NCBI GenBank assembly: GCA_905182985.1
Contig: CAJJDN010000058.1
Span: 280,039-344,038, forward strand
Reading direction: 5' to 3'
Origin: Paramecium sonneborni
Taxonomy: Eukaryota > Ciliophora > Oligohymenophorea > Peniculida > Parameciidae
Length of the DNA stretch: 64,000 nucleotides
The notes under the pieces are model-generated. The model had not been told where the DNA came from, did not search any database, and saw only the letters and a program-made list of their open reading frames with translations. Shown here piece by piece: positions 1-11,495 of the stretch. The translations under genes and the position numbers were made by a program. Positions within the stretch are counted from its first letter, which is position 1. Each line of letters opens with the position of its first letter.

Positions 1-668
1 TTACTAAAATTTAAAAGATGAAAATATCACTCTTAAAAAAGACATTATGAATTTATAAGAGCAAATTTAAGCATAAGAATCAGAATCATATTTTGTTCAA
101 GAAAATAAATTCAATTAATAACTTGATGAAATGTAAAAAAGACACAAAAAACAAATATAAGACTTAAAAAGTTTATATGAGGATAAAATTATATTGTTAT
201 AGAATGAAAAGTCCTCTATCTAAGATTAGGCTATGTAAATGGGATTATCAAATTTAACTTCAAAATCATTGGAATAGTAAGCTGCCAAAATAATACAAAT
301 AAGTCATAAATTAGAGTAATTATTTTTTATTTAAATCAGAAAAACATTGTCAGATCTTCCATCTTAAAGTCCAAGTCATGGACATATAGGATTATCTAAA
401 GAAATGTATGATTAAATGATTGAATAATTAAAAAGTAAATCAACAAAGAACATAATCTTAGACAAATTACCAGATTAATAAAATTTGTAAAATCCTATAT
501 AAATAATGTAGCTCTTAAAGATACAAGCAAGCATCCATAGCAAATATCAAAAAAGATCCCAATTTTAGTGTTAAAAGAATTTTACATTACAATAAACCTT
601 AAGAATCACCTATAACTTAAAATTCTGGAAATGCTCTCACAATTAGCACATTAACCAAGAGGTCTTGA
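1..668 (+). CDS. Coiled-coil protein, C-terminal part (5' truncated)
   Basis: The frame is open from the window edge and ends at TGA 666-668. It reads as a polar, Gln/Glu/Lys-rich, heptad-like protein, typical of ciliate cytoskeletal coiled coils, ending ...TISTLTKRS. Two introns are inferred. The intron at 487-511 (25 nt, GTAAAA...GTAG) is required to move from the first coding frame to the second, because the second frame has a TGA at 417. A 24-nt intron at 316-339 is optional because it keeps the frame. The 27-nt stretch 435-461 could also be spliced, undecided. No catalytic motif is visible and the product is not identified. The start lies outside the window. Confidence 0.7.
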
Positions 669-818
669 TCATTATTTACTTTTAAAATTACATTTCATAA
701 TTTTTAAATATCAATCTTTTCAAATTATCATAATTAAGTATCTAAAATAATTATTAAATAAAAAGATTTAATTTATGCACAACGATCATTATTATTATAT
801 ATTTTAACTAAATAATTA

Positions 819-3436
819 TCAATAGTAATGATTAATTAAATCTATTTCTCTTAAAACTGATTATCGACCATATCTATTCCTTTTTGGAGTTCCAACAACA
901 TAAGTTGAAGATGATCGAATTTCTCTAACAGGAGTAGAACGCTTTATTTAAGTTTCAAGAAATGTGTTTTTTGATTTCTCATAACATTTTTCATCAATAA
1001 GTCTACTATTATCTTATTTTAATGATTAAACACGACTTTCTATAACATAATCAATATAAAGTTCATACCCATTTCAGTTATTAATTTAGTACTTTACTTC
1101 TCATATTTTTTTAGTTACTATTACCACTACTAGCATTAATCCTTGAGGCATTTATTTTCTTCTATTAATTATGCAATTTAAGAATGTAATTAAACAACAA
1201 ATGAATTATATTAAACTTACTATGCTTCAGTTAAACCTTTTAATTCTAATCTAAATTTATTATTAATTTATTTTACTTATATACTTAATCTATATTTATC
1301 AAATGCTTTTATTAATCTACAATAAGATCTTAAACTTGTAATTTAAAATATTCCTATTATTGCATAATTTCTGTTTTTAACAATTAATTTTCTGTGTTTA
1401 AATTTTAAATAACATTTTCTAAACCTCTTTTTTCTAATGTAATCTACTATGAATAATTTTCCAGTTTTTCTCTCTCTTAAGCAATCTCTTTTTCAATTTT
1501 TACTTTCAAACTTGAATCTACAGCTTTTTTTAAGGCCTCAATCTCTTTTTGATGTTTTTCTTTTAATAAACCCATTTAATCTCTTAATTATATAGTTTCA
1601 ACTAATTCTTAAGCTTATATTTCTATTTTATTTTCAGCAAATTTTAATTATTGATGAGTCTCTGATAGTAATTATTGTATTTAATTTAAATTTGAAAGAG
1701 TTTCTTAAAAATTGTTATTTATTTTGATATATTCTTCTTATGATTTGTGTAATTTAGTTTATAATTATTGTATTTCATCTTAAAATCTTTACAACTTTTC
1801 TAATTAATCTTTATTTTGCATTTCATAATTTTCTTCCATACGTATTGTTTTTAATTTCCAATTATCTATCTCATTACTTTATTCTACAGTAAGTTATTAA
1901 AGTCTATGTAATTCATTTCTTAAACTTTATATTTATGGTCTTGTTTCTTCTATTTCTTCTCCTTTTATATTACTTTAATAAGATAACTACTAAATGTAAG
2001 ATGTCTATTCATCTATCTTCTGTAGTAAAACATTGATTTTTTCATTTAGATTATTAATTTCTTTATTCTTCTATTAAATAATTTATTCTGTTTACTAACT
2101 TTATAGAAATAATAATTACTAATTTATTTTATTGTTAATTTTATAACAATTTAATATCAAATTGATTTTATTATTATTTTAAGTATGATGTATTCTCTTA
2201 AAATAATTTATCAAATTTTAACTTTTATGCTTCTAACTCCTTATATTACATAAGTAATTATTATTCCTTAATTTATATTTCTTAGACATTATCTGCTAAT
2301 TATTTCTCTAAATTATTAGTTTTACTTATTTCATTATTTAAATTTTATCTTGTTTAATTTAATAGTTTCTATAAATCCTCATTTTCCATTATAACTTATT
2401 ATATTTATTTTTTAAGATGATTAATTTCTTTATTATAATTATGTTAATTTTCTTATTGTTGTAATTTATGATTTCTATTTAATTCATTTAAATTTGTTTT
2501 CATCTAATTAATATCAAGTTTATATTGTTAAAATTCTTAATCATTTTTTTCTAATTATAATCTCTCTTCTTTCTCTAATAATTTTAATTCCTCAAATTAT
2601 ATTATCAATTCTTCATACTTTATTCTTCTACTCTCTATATCTTTTTCTTAATTAATTAATTTTTATTTCTGTTATCTATTTTCATTAATTTATTATTCCA
2701 ATTAAATTTATAACTATTAGATCTTTTCACCATTCTTTTTTATAAGAACATCCTATTATTCTATGATGTTACTGATTTATTAATTATTACTTAATAGTTC
2801 ATTTCCTTTTTTATCTTTATAATCTAATTATTCTTTGGCCATTTATAATTCCTTAGAACAACTTTTTAATTTCTCTTCATAAGATTATATTAAATCTGAA
2901 TTTTGTTTTAATTCATTTAAAAGCTTTTCGATATTTGCAGTAAGATTCTTATTTTGTTATTCATACAATTCTCCATAATGTGCTTTCCATTTTTATTCAA
3001 TTATTTCTGTTTCGACTTAAAACTTTTTTTGCAATGATTCATATTGATATGAGAGTTCTTCCAATTATATTTATAAACTCTAATTCATTAAAACAACCTT
3101 TTCATTTTCATATATCATTTTTGTAGTTCTATTTTCAATTGCTCGATATCTATCATCTTTTTATGATTAATAAGCATTCTACAACATTCTTTATTCTTCT
3201 TGTAACAAATCTATTTCTCTATTTTTATCATTTAATTATGATAATAATCTCTCATTCTCTGTTGCTAACATTACAACTTTATTTTCTAATTCTTATACAG
3301 TTAATCTTTGTTAACTATGATTTAACTCTGCTAATAAATCTCTTTGATAAAAATGATAATCCTTTTTATCACTAAGATTGCTGATATTATGAAGAGAAGA
3401 ATCTTTATCAAAATATGTTTATCTAGTGTCATACAT
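819..3436 (-). CDS. Long coiled-coil protein (about 845 aa)
   Basis: Start ATG at 3436 (MYDTRQTYFDKDSS...), stop TGA at 821-819. Almost the whole length is heptad-like and rich in E, Q, K, L and N (for example LTEAQQVQYN and QLIEENKCLKDQC), with a basic Ser/Arg-rich tail (STPVREIRSSS). Three introns are needed to keep the frame: 2071-2095 (25 nt), 1251-1276 (26 nt) and 1040-1068 (29 nt). With these removed the length is an exact multiple of three. In-frame TGA is absent across more than 800 codons, which is strong evidence for coding. The family is not recognised; a basal-body or cytoskeletal role is a guess from composition only. It converges with the upstream partial gene, with stops 150 bp apart. 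Confidence 0.8.
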
Positions 3437-3676
3437 ATTATTTAAATTTAAAATACTTTAAACAGTTAATCGATTTTTTTTTATTAATAGATATTCATCA
3501 TATAAAGTGGAATTCTAAATGAAACTTGAATAATCAACATAAATTCAAACTCAAAACTAAATTGCTTTACAAAATTGTAATATAAAATGTAATTCAAAGC
3601 CAATAATACTGATTGGAAATTCTGAATTAAATTTTTTTTTTTTCTATTCATATTTTTAAATAATAATAATTTAGAA

Positions 3677-4081
3677 ATGAATCATGAACTTTTACAACAT
3701 AAGTTTGATAGATAAAAATAGAGAACTTTAACATTAATATAGAAGTTAAATAAAGATCAAAAATAATTAGAAAAAATAAAATAAAGAAATATTTTGAGAG
3801 TAGAACGTTTGATGTCTTTGAATCAAAAAGACTTAGGAAATATTTGCAATTATAGTTTAACAACAGATCATAAACATGAAACAAAATTTAGTTTTCACAG
3901 TCGAAAAAATACACTTTAAATGAAATTAGAAAGCATAGATGATTCTTTTTCATAAAAAAAAAATGATCCTTGTAATTAGAACAAAAATTATTGGTATTTT
4001 GATAATTTTATATAAAATAGGGCAAGATTAGCTTACAGATAAACTTTATTAAATAGTGATAGATAATATAGAAATTTTTGA
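3677..4081 (+). CDS. Hypothetical basic protein (134 aa)
   Basis: A single uninterrupted frame under the ciliate code, ATG 3677 to TGA 4079-4081, with no intron. The protein is basic and Asn/Gln/Lys-rich, with an N-terminal helical stretch (QKLNKDQKQLEKIKQRN) and a tail containing WYFDNF and RARLAYRQ. No signal peptide, membrane segment or known domain is visible. It lies between two clear genes, 66 bp before the cyclin-like gene on the same strand. Support rests on the open frame, a plausible start and Paramecium-like codon use, not on homology. Confidence 0.55.
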
Positions 4082-4147
4082 TAGAGAATGTTATATTTAT
4101 ATATTTTGATGATTATATTTATTTATAATAAATAATCAAAAAATAGA

Positions 4148-6150
4148 ATGAAAAAATGGGATGATGACGCAAGGTTAAAGAGTTATGTAAATAAAATTCT
4201 AAATGTGAAATCAACATTAACTAACAACTAAAAAACTACTTCAAAAAGTAAATGATACTATTTATTTTGAAATTAGAAAGAATTAATAGAGATACTGAGT
4301 ATAGTAGCAATGCAACAAATCGTTCAAATTTAACAGACTTTAAAGACAGCATTCTTTATAAGTAATTTGAATGTATTATAAATAGATAATTAATGGAATA
4401 TAGTTTATAATAATATACAAATAAATTATTGTTAAGAGGATATAAGAATGGTCTGTAATAATTAGCATAACAATCTTAAGAAATCTAGAATTTAGTATTA
4501 TAAGAAATAAAGTTATTACCTGGTCATAGATAAAAATTTTTAGATTTATTCAAACATTTAAATGACAATTTAGGATCTAACAACGACAATAATAATTAGC
4601 AAATAAATCATAATAATTTTGCCTAAAATAGAAATACTTTACCTGGTTAATTAAATTCACATGGATAATTTGAATAAACTAAAGAAGTATACATGGAAAT
4701 ATTAAAACCAATAAATAGAAGAGCTTCAATGAAAAATTTTTCACCTTAACAAGAATATACCTAAATTAAACCTAGAGTATTACCTAAATTGGAATAAGTT
4801 TCAAGTAAGGGAAAAAAAGAAAGGAATACTTAAATTGAAGAAGTAACTTCTAAATAAGTTGATTAATAAATAATAAATCTTCAAAGTACATAAATGTCTA
4901 ACACAAAAGAGATTGATATAAAACCACTAAACAAAACTACTAAAAATTCTCTATCAAAATCAAATTAAACAAAGAAAATATTGTAGGTTTAAAAATAACA
5001 CTAAGATAATAAACCTATTAAATTTATTAATAAATTATTATTGATAAATGGAAAAAACAATAATGAAATTAATTTAGAAAGAGAATAAATAAATTTAATG
5101 TATTAATCTTTTGACAATGGAAGATTAGCATCAACATTAATTAACATTGATATTGAAGAAATAAGTTATTGTGTTGGGATTTCAATTAAAAATATGATGG
5201 TTATAGCTGACTTAGATATAATAAATAATTTTAATTCAAATGCATTATTATAGACAGATGATAAATAATCTTGTTAATCAGATAGTATTAAAAAAAATAA
5301 TATTAGATTAAAATATTATAAATGATGAAAATGATCAATTCTTTGAAGATTAGACTTTTCCATTATAGTAAGATGATAATAATGAAAAATAATCATCTTA
5401 ATAAGAAAATTTAGATTAATATCAAGATGAAGAGTTAAAAGAAAATTATATTGAAAATTTAGAAAATGATGATGAACAAAACAGCAATACTGAATTAAAT
5501 TATTAGAATGAATAATTCTAACAAGAAGAAGAAAATAAGTTATTATTTTATTCTATATTTTAAGTTAATAATTACCTAAATCATAATTTTCAGTTGATAC
5601 AACTTTAAATTTATAAGAATCAATATTGTTTTATAAAGTATTTAGTGATATGGAAATGTAAAATTATATACCAAATGTGGATATAATACAAAATTATTGT
5701 AAAAATATAATGATAACAACTAAAATGGAAAGGGAAGTAGCAATTATATCAATGATCTATATAAATAGATTATTAGATTATAATAAAGGTTTAGAAATAA
5801 ATTGTTTAAATTGGCAGAAAATATTATTTACATCTTTAGTAATGGCTTCTAAAATATGGGATGATGAATCATTTGAAAATAATAATTTTGCAAAGGTTCT
5901 ACCATAGTTTTCAACTGTTTAAATTAATGAGATGGAGAAAGTATTTTTAAAATTAATTGAATATCATTTATATGTAAATTCAGGAGATTATGCTAAATAA
6001 TATTTTTTATTGAGGACTTATGCAGATAAAAAATAAAGAAGTTATGCTGTAAAATAATTAGATATTGCAACTGTTCTTAGATTATAAAGAGGTGGTTAAT
6101 AATTGATAACCAAACAATAATTTATAAATACTTAAAATAAAAGTTTTTGA
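4148..6150 (+). CDS. Cyclin-Y-like protein with long N-terminal extension
   Basis: About 641 aa. The C-terminal ~170 residues match the cyclin box of the cyclin Y / Pho80 group: MEREVAIISMIYINRLLD, then LNWQKILFTSLVMASKIWDD, then an acidic-to-helix stretch with MEKVFLKLIEYHLYVNSGDYAKQYF. Cyclins of this group activate membrane-associated or PHO85-like CDKs (family knowledge). The N-terminal ~450 residues are low-complexity, Asn/Gln-rich and acidic, probably disordered. Introns 4248-4276 (29 nt), 5285-5306 (22 nt) and 5539-5564 (26 nt, AAG acceptor) are each required by the frame, and the spliced length is exactly divisible by three. Which kinase it partners cannot be told from this sequence. 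Confidence 0.8.
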
Positions 6151-6272
6151 GATTACTCTATATTATAACTATAAAAATAATCTCTCTTTTATTTTATTTA
6201 TTGAATCATATAATAATTTTCAGTAAAATATAATAATAACTTATTTTAAGAAATAAATTAAAAACATGAAAC

Positions 6273-6837
6273 TCATTTCTTTTTTTATTTCGGATCTATT
6301 TTCTCTTTATAAATTTAATTATATAAATACCTTATGCTTTAGTGTCTTTCTTATCATTTTTTCCTTAATTTTATTCTTTTGTATTTTTTTCTTTTTAATC
6401 TTTATTTCCTTTTTAAGGTGATTTACTTTTATCATTTTTATCATTCTTTGGATCAGGTTTTCCATCATTTTTCGCAGCTTGAATTTAAGCTTTATATTTT
6501 TCATCTTTAATTTATATAATTTCATTCTACTTAATTAAAGTTCAGCCAAAGATTTAGCCATTGTCTGTTATCGAAACTGTTCTGCTTATTTCTTTTTCTC
6601 ATATTTTAAAACAGCCTGAGCTGCAAATTCATAAACATTTCCATTAGGAAATCCATCCTTACAAAGTTTTCTCAAAAAATATTCATAAGCAGCTAATACA
6701 CCACTGTTATTCAATATTTATTCTTATCAATATTTTAAATGCATTATACATTTTTATTCTAAAATATGTTTTTCTTCATTATTTAATTCTGAATCACCTT
6801 ACTATTTCTCTTAAGTATCATCTGTTGTTCCTTTCAT
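6273..6837 (-). CDS. MYCBP/AMY-1-like small protein with Lys-rich tail
   Basis: About 161 aa. The middle section (ILNNSGVLAAYEYFLRKLC followed by NVYEFAAQAVLKYEKKK) resembles the GVLDxLTKxLxxLYE...ALDFLKHH pattern of MYCBP/AMY-1 and its ciliary relative FAP174. The likeness is by eye and moderate. The C-terminal ~50 residues are nearly all K, N, D, Q and E. Three introns: 6723-6749 (27 nt, a multiple of three that contains an in-frame TGA and so must be removed), 6505-6530 (26 nt) and 6305-6330 (26 nt). The start at 6837 (MKGTTDD) is the first ATG of the frame. MYCBP-family proteins anchor PKA-binding AKAPs, in flagella at the central pair; this role is inferred here. Confidence 0.6.
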
Positions 6838-7043
6838 CAATATTTTACTAAATTATTTATAATATTAATTATTATGAATAATTATGAATAATAAATATAT
6901 ATTTAATCTAATGTAATCAATTATTCTTGATCAGGAATTTTGTGACTAAAATATCTTTACATACTATTAAAGATCAAAAAAGATTCAACCTAAAATTCTA
7001 ATTAGTGACTTTAAAAAAAAAAATATAACAAGATAACTTGGTA

Positions 7044-7671
7044 ATGACAATCAATAGAAATTTCAATTTAGTAATTATTATAATATCTAACCTTTACGAG
7101 CCCAAAATCTTTCAATCAGCAAGCTTACCCAAAAAAAATTTCACAAATAGAGATAACTCTTCAAGGTAGTATAAAAATCTAAAGAGTCTTTCAATAGAAA
7201 CTCCATAAATTGAGCAAAAAAAACCAAAACTTAGATCCTTCATCGGAATTTTAATTAAGAATAAATTAATCCAAAACTCTAAATAGAAAGACTTGTCAAT
7301 CTAATCTAGAGAAAAAAATATTAACTTAAAACAAGGTATGAGAAACACTAGTGTATAAAGTTATCAATATACATTACAATAAGTAAGAGCCCCAAACCGT
7401 TCGTTACAAAGACTTATAACTTAATTTTTATATGGAAGAATAAAAACTGCTCAAATAAGAAACTCTAAATTCTGTAATTTTACCTCATGTTAATTAATAT
7501 CAAAATAAGAATGATAATAGTAATAAAACTATTAATTCGAGTAGATTATCAGTTTAACATTATTAACATTATTATTTACAAAATAATAAAAATTATTCAA
7601 GATCATTAAATAAATAAATTCAATAAAAAACTTTTAATTTAAGTGGATGGAGTGATAATTCATAACAATGA
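7044..7671 (+). CDS. Hypothetical Ser/Asn/Gln-rich basic protein
   Basis: About 188 aa, start ATG 7044, stop TGA 7669-7671. The sequence is basic and low-complexity (TNRDNSSRQYKNLKSLS, later SRSLNKQIQQKTFNLSGWSD) with no recognisable domain. A 31-nt intron beginning GTATAA at about 7352 is needed to change frame between ...GMRNTS and QEPQTVRYKD. A 30-nt intron beginning GTAATT at about 7071 keeps the frame and is optional. All three frames are fairly open here, so the exon path was chosen on codon use and a consistent C-terminus. No homologue is recalled. Confidence 0.55.
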
Positions 7672-7796
7672 TAAATGCTTTTCTATATATTTTTGTTTAT
7701 TTTTTTTAAGATTAAAATTTTTATATATATTTAGAAAATAAATACAAGAATTTAAATAATTCAAAACATTAAAAATATTTTTATTTTTTTTTAATT

Positions 7797-8193
7797 ATGA
7801 ATCCCGCCTAAACAATTGCTTAACAATTCCTTTAACAATACTATTAGACATTAATGACAAATAAAATGGGATTAATCTAATTTTATACAGATGCTTCCCA
7901 TATGACTTATGGTATTTATTATATTTTAATTATTTTTAGGTGGATAATAACATGATGGCTTAAAATAAATAAATGAAAAACTAGAATCATTAGCTTTCTA
8001 AAAAATAGTTTATAAAATTGATGATATGGATGTTTAGCCAGGAGCATTGGAGAATTCTTTATTCATTTTTGTTACTGGATAATTATAGATGGATGATGCT
8101 GAGACATACAAATTCTCATAAAGTTTTTAAATTCTTCCAAATGGCTAAGGAGGTTTATACGTGCATAATGATATCTTCAGATTAGTTTATTGA
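7797..8193 (+). CDS. NTF2: Nuclear transport factor 2 (NTF2)
   Basis: 122 aa, the normal length for NTF2. It opens MNPAQTIAQQFLQQYYQTL and carries the conserved FYTDASHMTYGGQQHDG turn, EKLESLAFQKIVYKIDDMD and a C-terminus GGLYVHNDIFRLVY that closely follows the family FRL ending. NTF2 imports Ran-GDP into the nucleus and binds FG nucleoporins. One 28-nt intron (7912-7939) splits the Gly codon in YGG. Several conserved Gln positions are encoded by TAA or TAG, good internal evidence for the ciliate code. The nearby GLFG-Rae1 gene is also a nuclear-pore protein, but nothing suggests co-regulation. Confidence 0.93.
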
Positions 8194-8219
8194 TATATTA
8201 ATAATAAAAATTATTAAAA

Positions 8220-8734
8220 ATGGGATTTGAAGATTAGATTCCACCAGTTCCTAATAGAGATCAAGAAAAGAGATATATTGCTACAGTTGAAAAGTCCTTC
8301 TATGATCAACCACTCTATAAATTTTATATGAATGAAGCCTTGAGAGAAAGAAAAATGGATTATGCTGATAAATTAAATACATACAAATATGAATGGATTC
8401 TTAACTTTGCTGCTTCTGGACTTGTGTTCAGTTTGTTATATGTAATATTAAATAATATTTAATCAGTTTATCCCTGTGTCATATTTTTACAGATAAACAA
8501 CAACTGGTGTTCCAACATACTATTAGTATTTATCTAAAATTAATTTTTAGACCAAAGAACAAAGCTGTATTCAAATAAGGATATTTGCAAAATTAAAATT
8601 GGAAAAGATTTAAATTATATTCTTTCCTTGTTGTTGGATCAGCATTTATATTTGCTCATACTTATACCGATAGATCATAAATTCATGACGAATATTACAA
8701 TAATGTTGGTGTCATCAAACCAAAGTTTGAATGA
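8220..8734 (+). CDS. Small two-TM membrane protein (154 aa)
   Basis: Start ATG 8220, 26 bp after the NTF2 stop; stop TGA 8732-8734. Introns 8442-8466 and 8526-8550 (both 25 nt) are required and give an exact triplet count. A soluble, charged N-terminus (PNRDQEKRYIATVEKS) precedes two hydrophobic stretches: WILNFAASGLVFSLLYFIPV near residues 68-87 and LYSFLVVGSAFIFAHTY near residues 118-134. The C-terminus is short (NNVGVIKPKFE). Size and topology would fit a mitochondrial inner-membrane accessory protein, but no family is recognised and that role is only a suggestion. Confidence 0.75.
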
Positions 8735-8948
8735 TATAAATCGATAAATATAAAAAATTATATTATAAAACCACAATTCACATTTCATCAAACTTATTTT
8801 AGCATTTTCATATTAAAAAATAATATAATACTAATATAATACTAATAAAGCTATAAATTATAATACTTACTATTTTAGAAAATATTTAATCTATTAATAA
8901 TAATTAAAATATTTTATATTGTTAATTTTTAGAATAAAAAAAGAACCT

Positions 8949-10170
8949 ATATTAATATTTTAATTATATATCATGCAATTTCATTGGTTTCAGGTACTTA
9001 CATTTCCATAGAATTACTTTCAATTGGCATAGGATTCATACCATAAATATAGCTATTAAGTCTTCCTAATAATCTATTTTATGGTTAGAGATGAGGAGGC
9101 AATTCACTTCTTTCACAAATAGGAGGTGGATCAAATTTCATAATTCTTTTTAACATATCTTTCCATGATTCTCTTGGATCAACTACTGGATCATTATAAA
9201 TTCGACCTTAAATTAATATATTAAAATGTATTACCTAATGGTTTAGTTGTAAAATCACCAACATTTTAAGGCATTATAGATTGTTTTAATGATTAAAGAA
9301 AAACTTCATAATTAACATATCTCCATTGTTTAATAGTTCTAATTAATTCATAGCTAGATGAATCTTAAATCAATTTATCAAATTCATAAATAATATATGC
9401 AGAATCATAATTTCCTAATAATATAGCATAATCTAATGCTGTAAATCCTTCTCTTGATCTTTTTGAGATGTCTGCATGAAATCTTAATAAAGTGCAACAA
9501 ATATTTGCATGATCTCTTTTGGCAGCCCACATTAAAGGAGTTAAACCATCTTTATCAGATACATCTGTATTTGCTCCTCCTTCACATAATAACATAACCA
9601 TATCTAAACATCCTCTCCAAGATGCTCTTGCTAATGGAGTTATGTTTCCTGCAGGATATATTATAGTATTTAATAATTCTGGAAATTATTTTAGAACTTA
9701 ATGTGCATTTTCAACATTATCTGTTTCTATTGCTTTTTAAAGTAATTTTTATGCTTAAGAAGCACCCATTATTATTAAATCTCAACTATTTTAAATATTA
9801 AATATTATATATATAATATACAATATACAAAATACAAAATCATCAATTTTTCAATTCATTCTTTATTAACAACATTTAACTTCTTTAATACTATATATAA
9901 AATCACTTATTTTAAACTAATTTTATGTTTTCCAAATCTATATATATATTTTATTCTTTATTCAAATATCTCAAGTAGTTCTTTTAATTATCATCCAGTT
10001 TATTTTAACTGTAATAGATAATTTTTATAATCTGATATAATTAATTAAATTAAACTATTTTATCATTCTATTTAAGTTGTAATTATTTTGATTATAATTT
10101 ATATACACACCCAAATATTTTTTTATATTTTCTAAAATTTATAAAAAAGAATCTTAAAAATATTTATTAA
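8949..10170. repeat. Assembly duplication 1, left copy (1222 bp)
   Basis: Bases 8949-10170 recur at 10172-11393 with a constant offset of 1223 and no mismatch noticed in the stretches compared. The left copy ends exactly at the single N (10171) and the right copy begins exactly after it. This is the pattern of two overlapping contigs joined without merging. It covers the ankyrin gene and 400 bp of AT-rich sequence upstream of it (9770-10170), in which no gene was seen. Confidence 0.95.
8971..9769 (-). CDS. Ankyrin-repeat protein (256 aa), copy 1
   Basis: Start ATG 9769 (MGASQAQKLLQKAIE), stop TGA 8973-8971. Three to four ankyrin repeats span about residues 10-150, with TPLARASWRGCLDMVMLLCEGG, DGLTPLMWAAKRDHANICCTLL and EGFTALDYAILLGNYDSAYIIYE showing the TPL..A/hydrophobic pattern. 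The C-terminal third (DPRESWKDMLKRI, FDPPPICERSELPPH) is not repeat-like. One 28-nt intron at 9207-9234 splits a Gly codon. Ankyrin repeats bind other proteins; the partner is unknown. MGAS could be an N-myristoylation signal. This and the copy at 10194-10992 are probably one genomic gene. Confidence 0.85.
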
Positions 10171-10171
10171 N
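10171..10171. other. Single N, contig junction 1
   Basis: A lone ambiguous base followed at once by sequence identical to that starting at 8949. It most likely marks a scaffold join placed where two contigs overlap but were not merged. Confidence 0.9.
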
Positions 10172-11393
10172 ATATTAATATTTTAATTATATATCATGCA
10201 ATTTCATTGGTTTCAGGTACTTACATTTCCATAGAATTACTTTCAATTGGCATAGGATTCATACCATAAATATAGCTATTAAGTCTTCCTAATAATCTAT
10301 TTTATGGTTAGAGATGAGGAGGCAATTCACTTCTTTCACAAATAGGAGGTGGATCAAATTTCATAATTCTTTTTAACATATCTTTCCATGATTCTCTTGG
10401 ATCAACTACTGGATCATTATAAATTCGACCTTAAATTAATATATTAAAATGTATTACCTAATGGTTTAGTTGTAAAATCACCAACATTTTAAGGCATTAT
10501 AGATTGTTTTAATGATTAAAGAAAAACTTCATAATTAACATATCTCCATTGTTTAATAGTTCTAATTAATTCATAGCTAGATGAATCTTAAATCAATTTA
10601 TCAAATTCATAAATAATATATGCAGAATCATAATTTCCTAATAATATAGCATAATCTAATGCTGTAAATCCTTCTCTTGATCTTTTTGAGATGTCTGCAT
10701 GAAATCTTAATAAAGTGCAACAAATATTTGCATGATCTCTTTTGGCAGCCCACATTAAAGGAGTTAAACCATCTTTATCAGATACATCTGTATTTGCTCC
10801 TCCTTCACATAATAACATAACCATATCTAAACATCCTCTCCAAGATGCTCTTGCTAATGGAGTTATGTTTCCTGCAGGATATATTATAGTATTTAATAAT
10901 TCTGGAAATTATTTTAGAACTTAATGTGCATTTTCAACATTATCTGTTTCTATTGCTTTTTAAAGTAATTTTTATGCTTAAGAAGCACCCATTATTATTA
11001 AATCTCAACTATTTTAAATATTAAATATTATATATATAATATACAATATACAAAATACAAAATCATCAATTTTTCAATTCATTCTTTATTAACAACATTT
11101 AACTTCTTTAATACTATATATAAAATCACTTATTTTAAACTAATTTTATGTTTTCCAAATCTATATATATATTTTATTCTTTATTCAAATATCTCAAGTA
11201 GTTCTTTTAATTATCATCCAGTTTATTTTAACTGTAATAGATAATTTTTATAATCTGATATAATTAATTAAATTAAACTATTTTATCATTCTATTTAAGT
11301 TGTAATTATTTTGATTATAATTTATATACACACCCAAATATTTTTTTATATTTTCTAAAATTTATAAAAAAGAATCTTAAAAATATTTATTAA
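10172..11393. repeat. Assembly duplication 1, right copy (1222 bp)
   Basis: Second copy of 8949-10170. Beyond 11393 the sequence continues into new sequence (TCTTCTATTG), so this copy belongs to the contig that runs on towards the GLFG-Rae1 gene. Confidence 0.95.
10194..10992 (-). CDS. Ankyrin-repeat protein, copy 2 (assembly duplicate)
   Basis: Same coding sequence as 8971-9769, shifted by 1223, with the same intron and no difference noticed. True paralogues from a Paramecium whole-genome duplication would be expected to differ at silent sites and in flanking DNA. Here the match extends through intergenic sequence and stops exactly at the N. Count it once. Confidence 0.85.
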
Positions 11394-11495
11394 TCTTCTA
11401 TTGAATTGTTATAGAACAAAGTATATATATAAATGATATTTGATTTAAAAAATTTTTTTTTAAAATAAAATGAATGAAATATATAGAAAACTAAA
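10993..11495. other. AT-rich intergenic stretch
   Basis: No convincing coding frame on either strand. It contains short AT tracts (TATATATATT) and lies between the ankyrin start and the 3' end of the GLFG-Rae1 gene. Bases up to 11393 belong to the duplicated segment. Confidence 0.5.

Noticed and set aside
1200..3430. AT-rich low-complexity or centromere-like DNA
   Set aside because: It reads as one uninterrupted coiled-coil protein under the ciliate code with only three short introns.
8971..10992. Two tandem ankyrin genes
   Set aside because: The match extends through introns and intergenic DNA and ends exactly at an N, so it is an assembly overlap, not a gene family.
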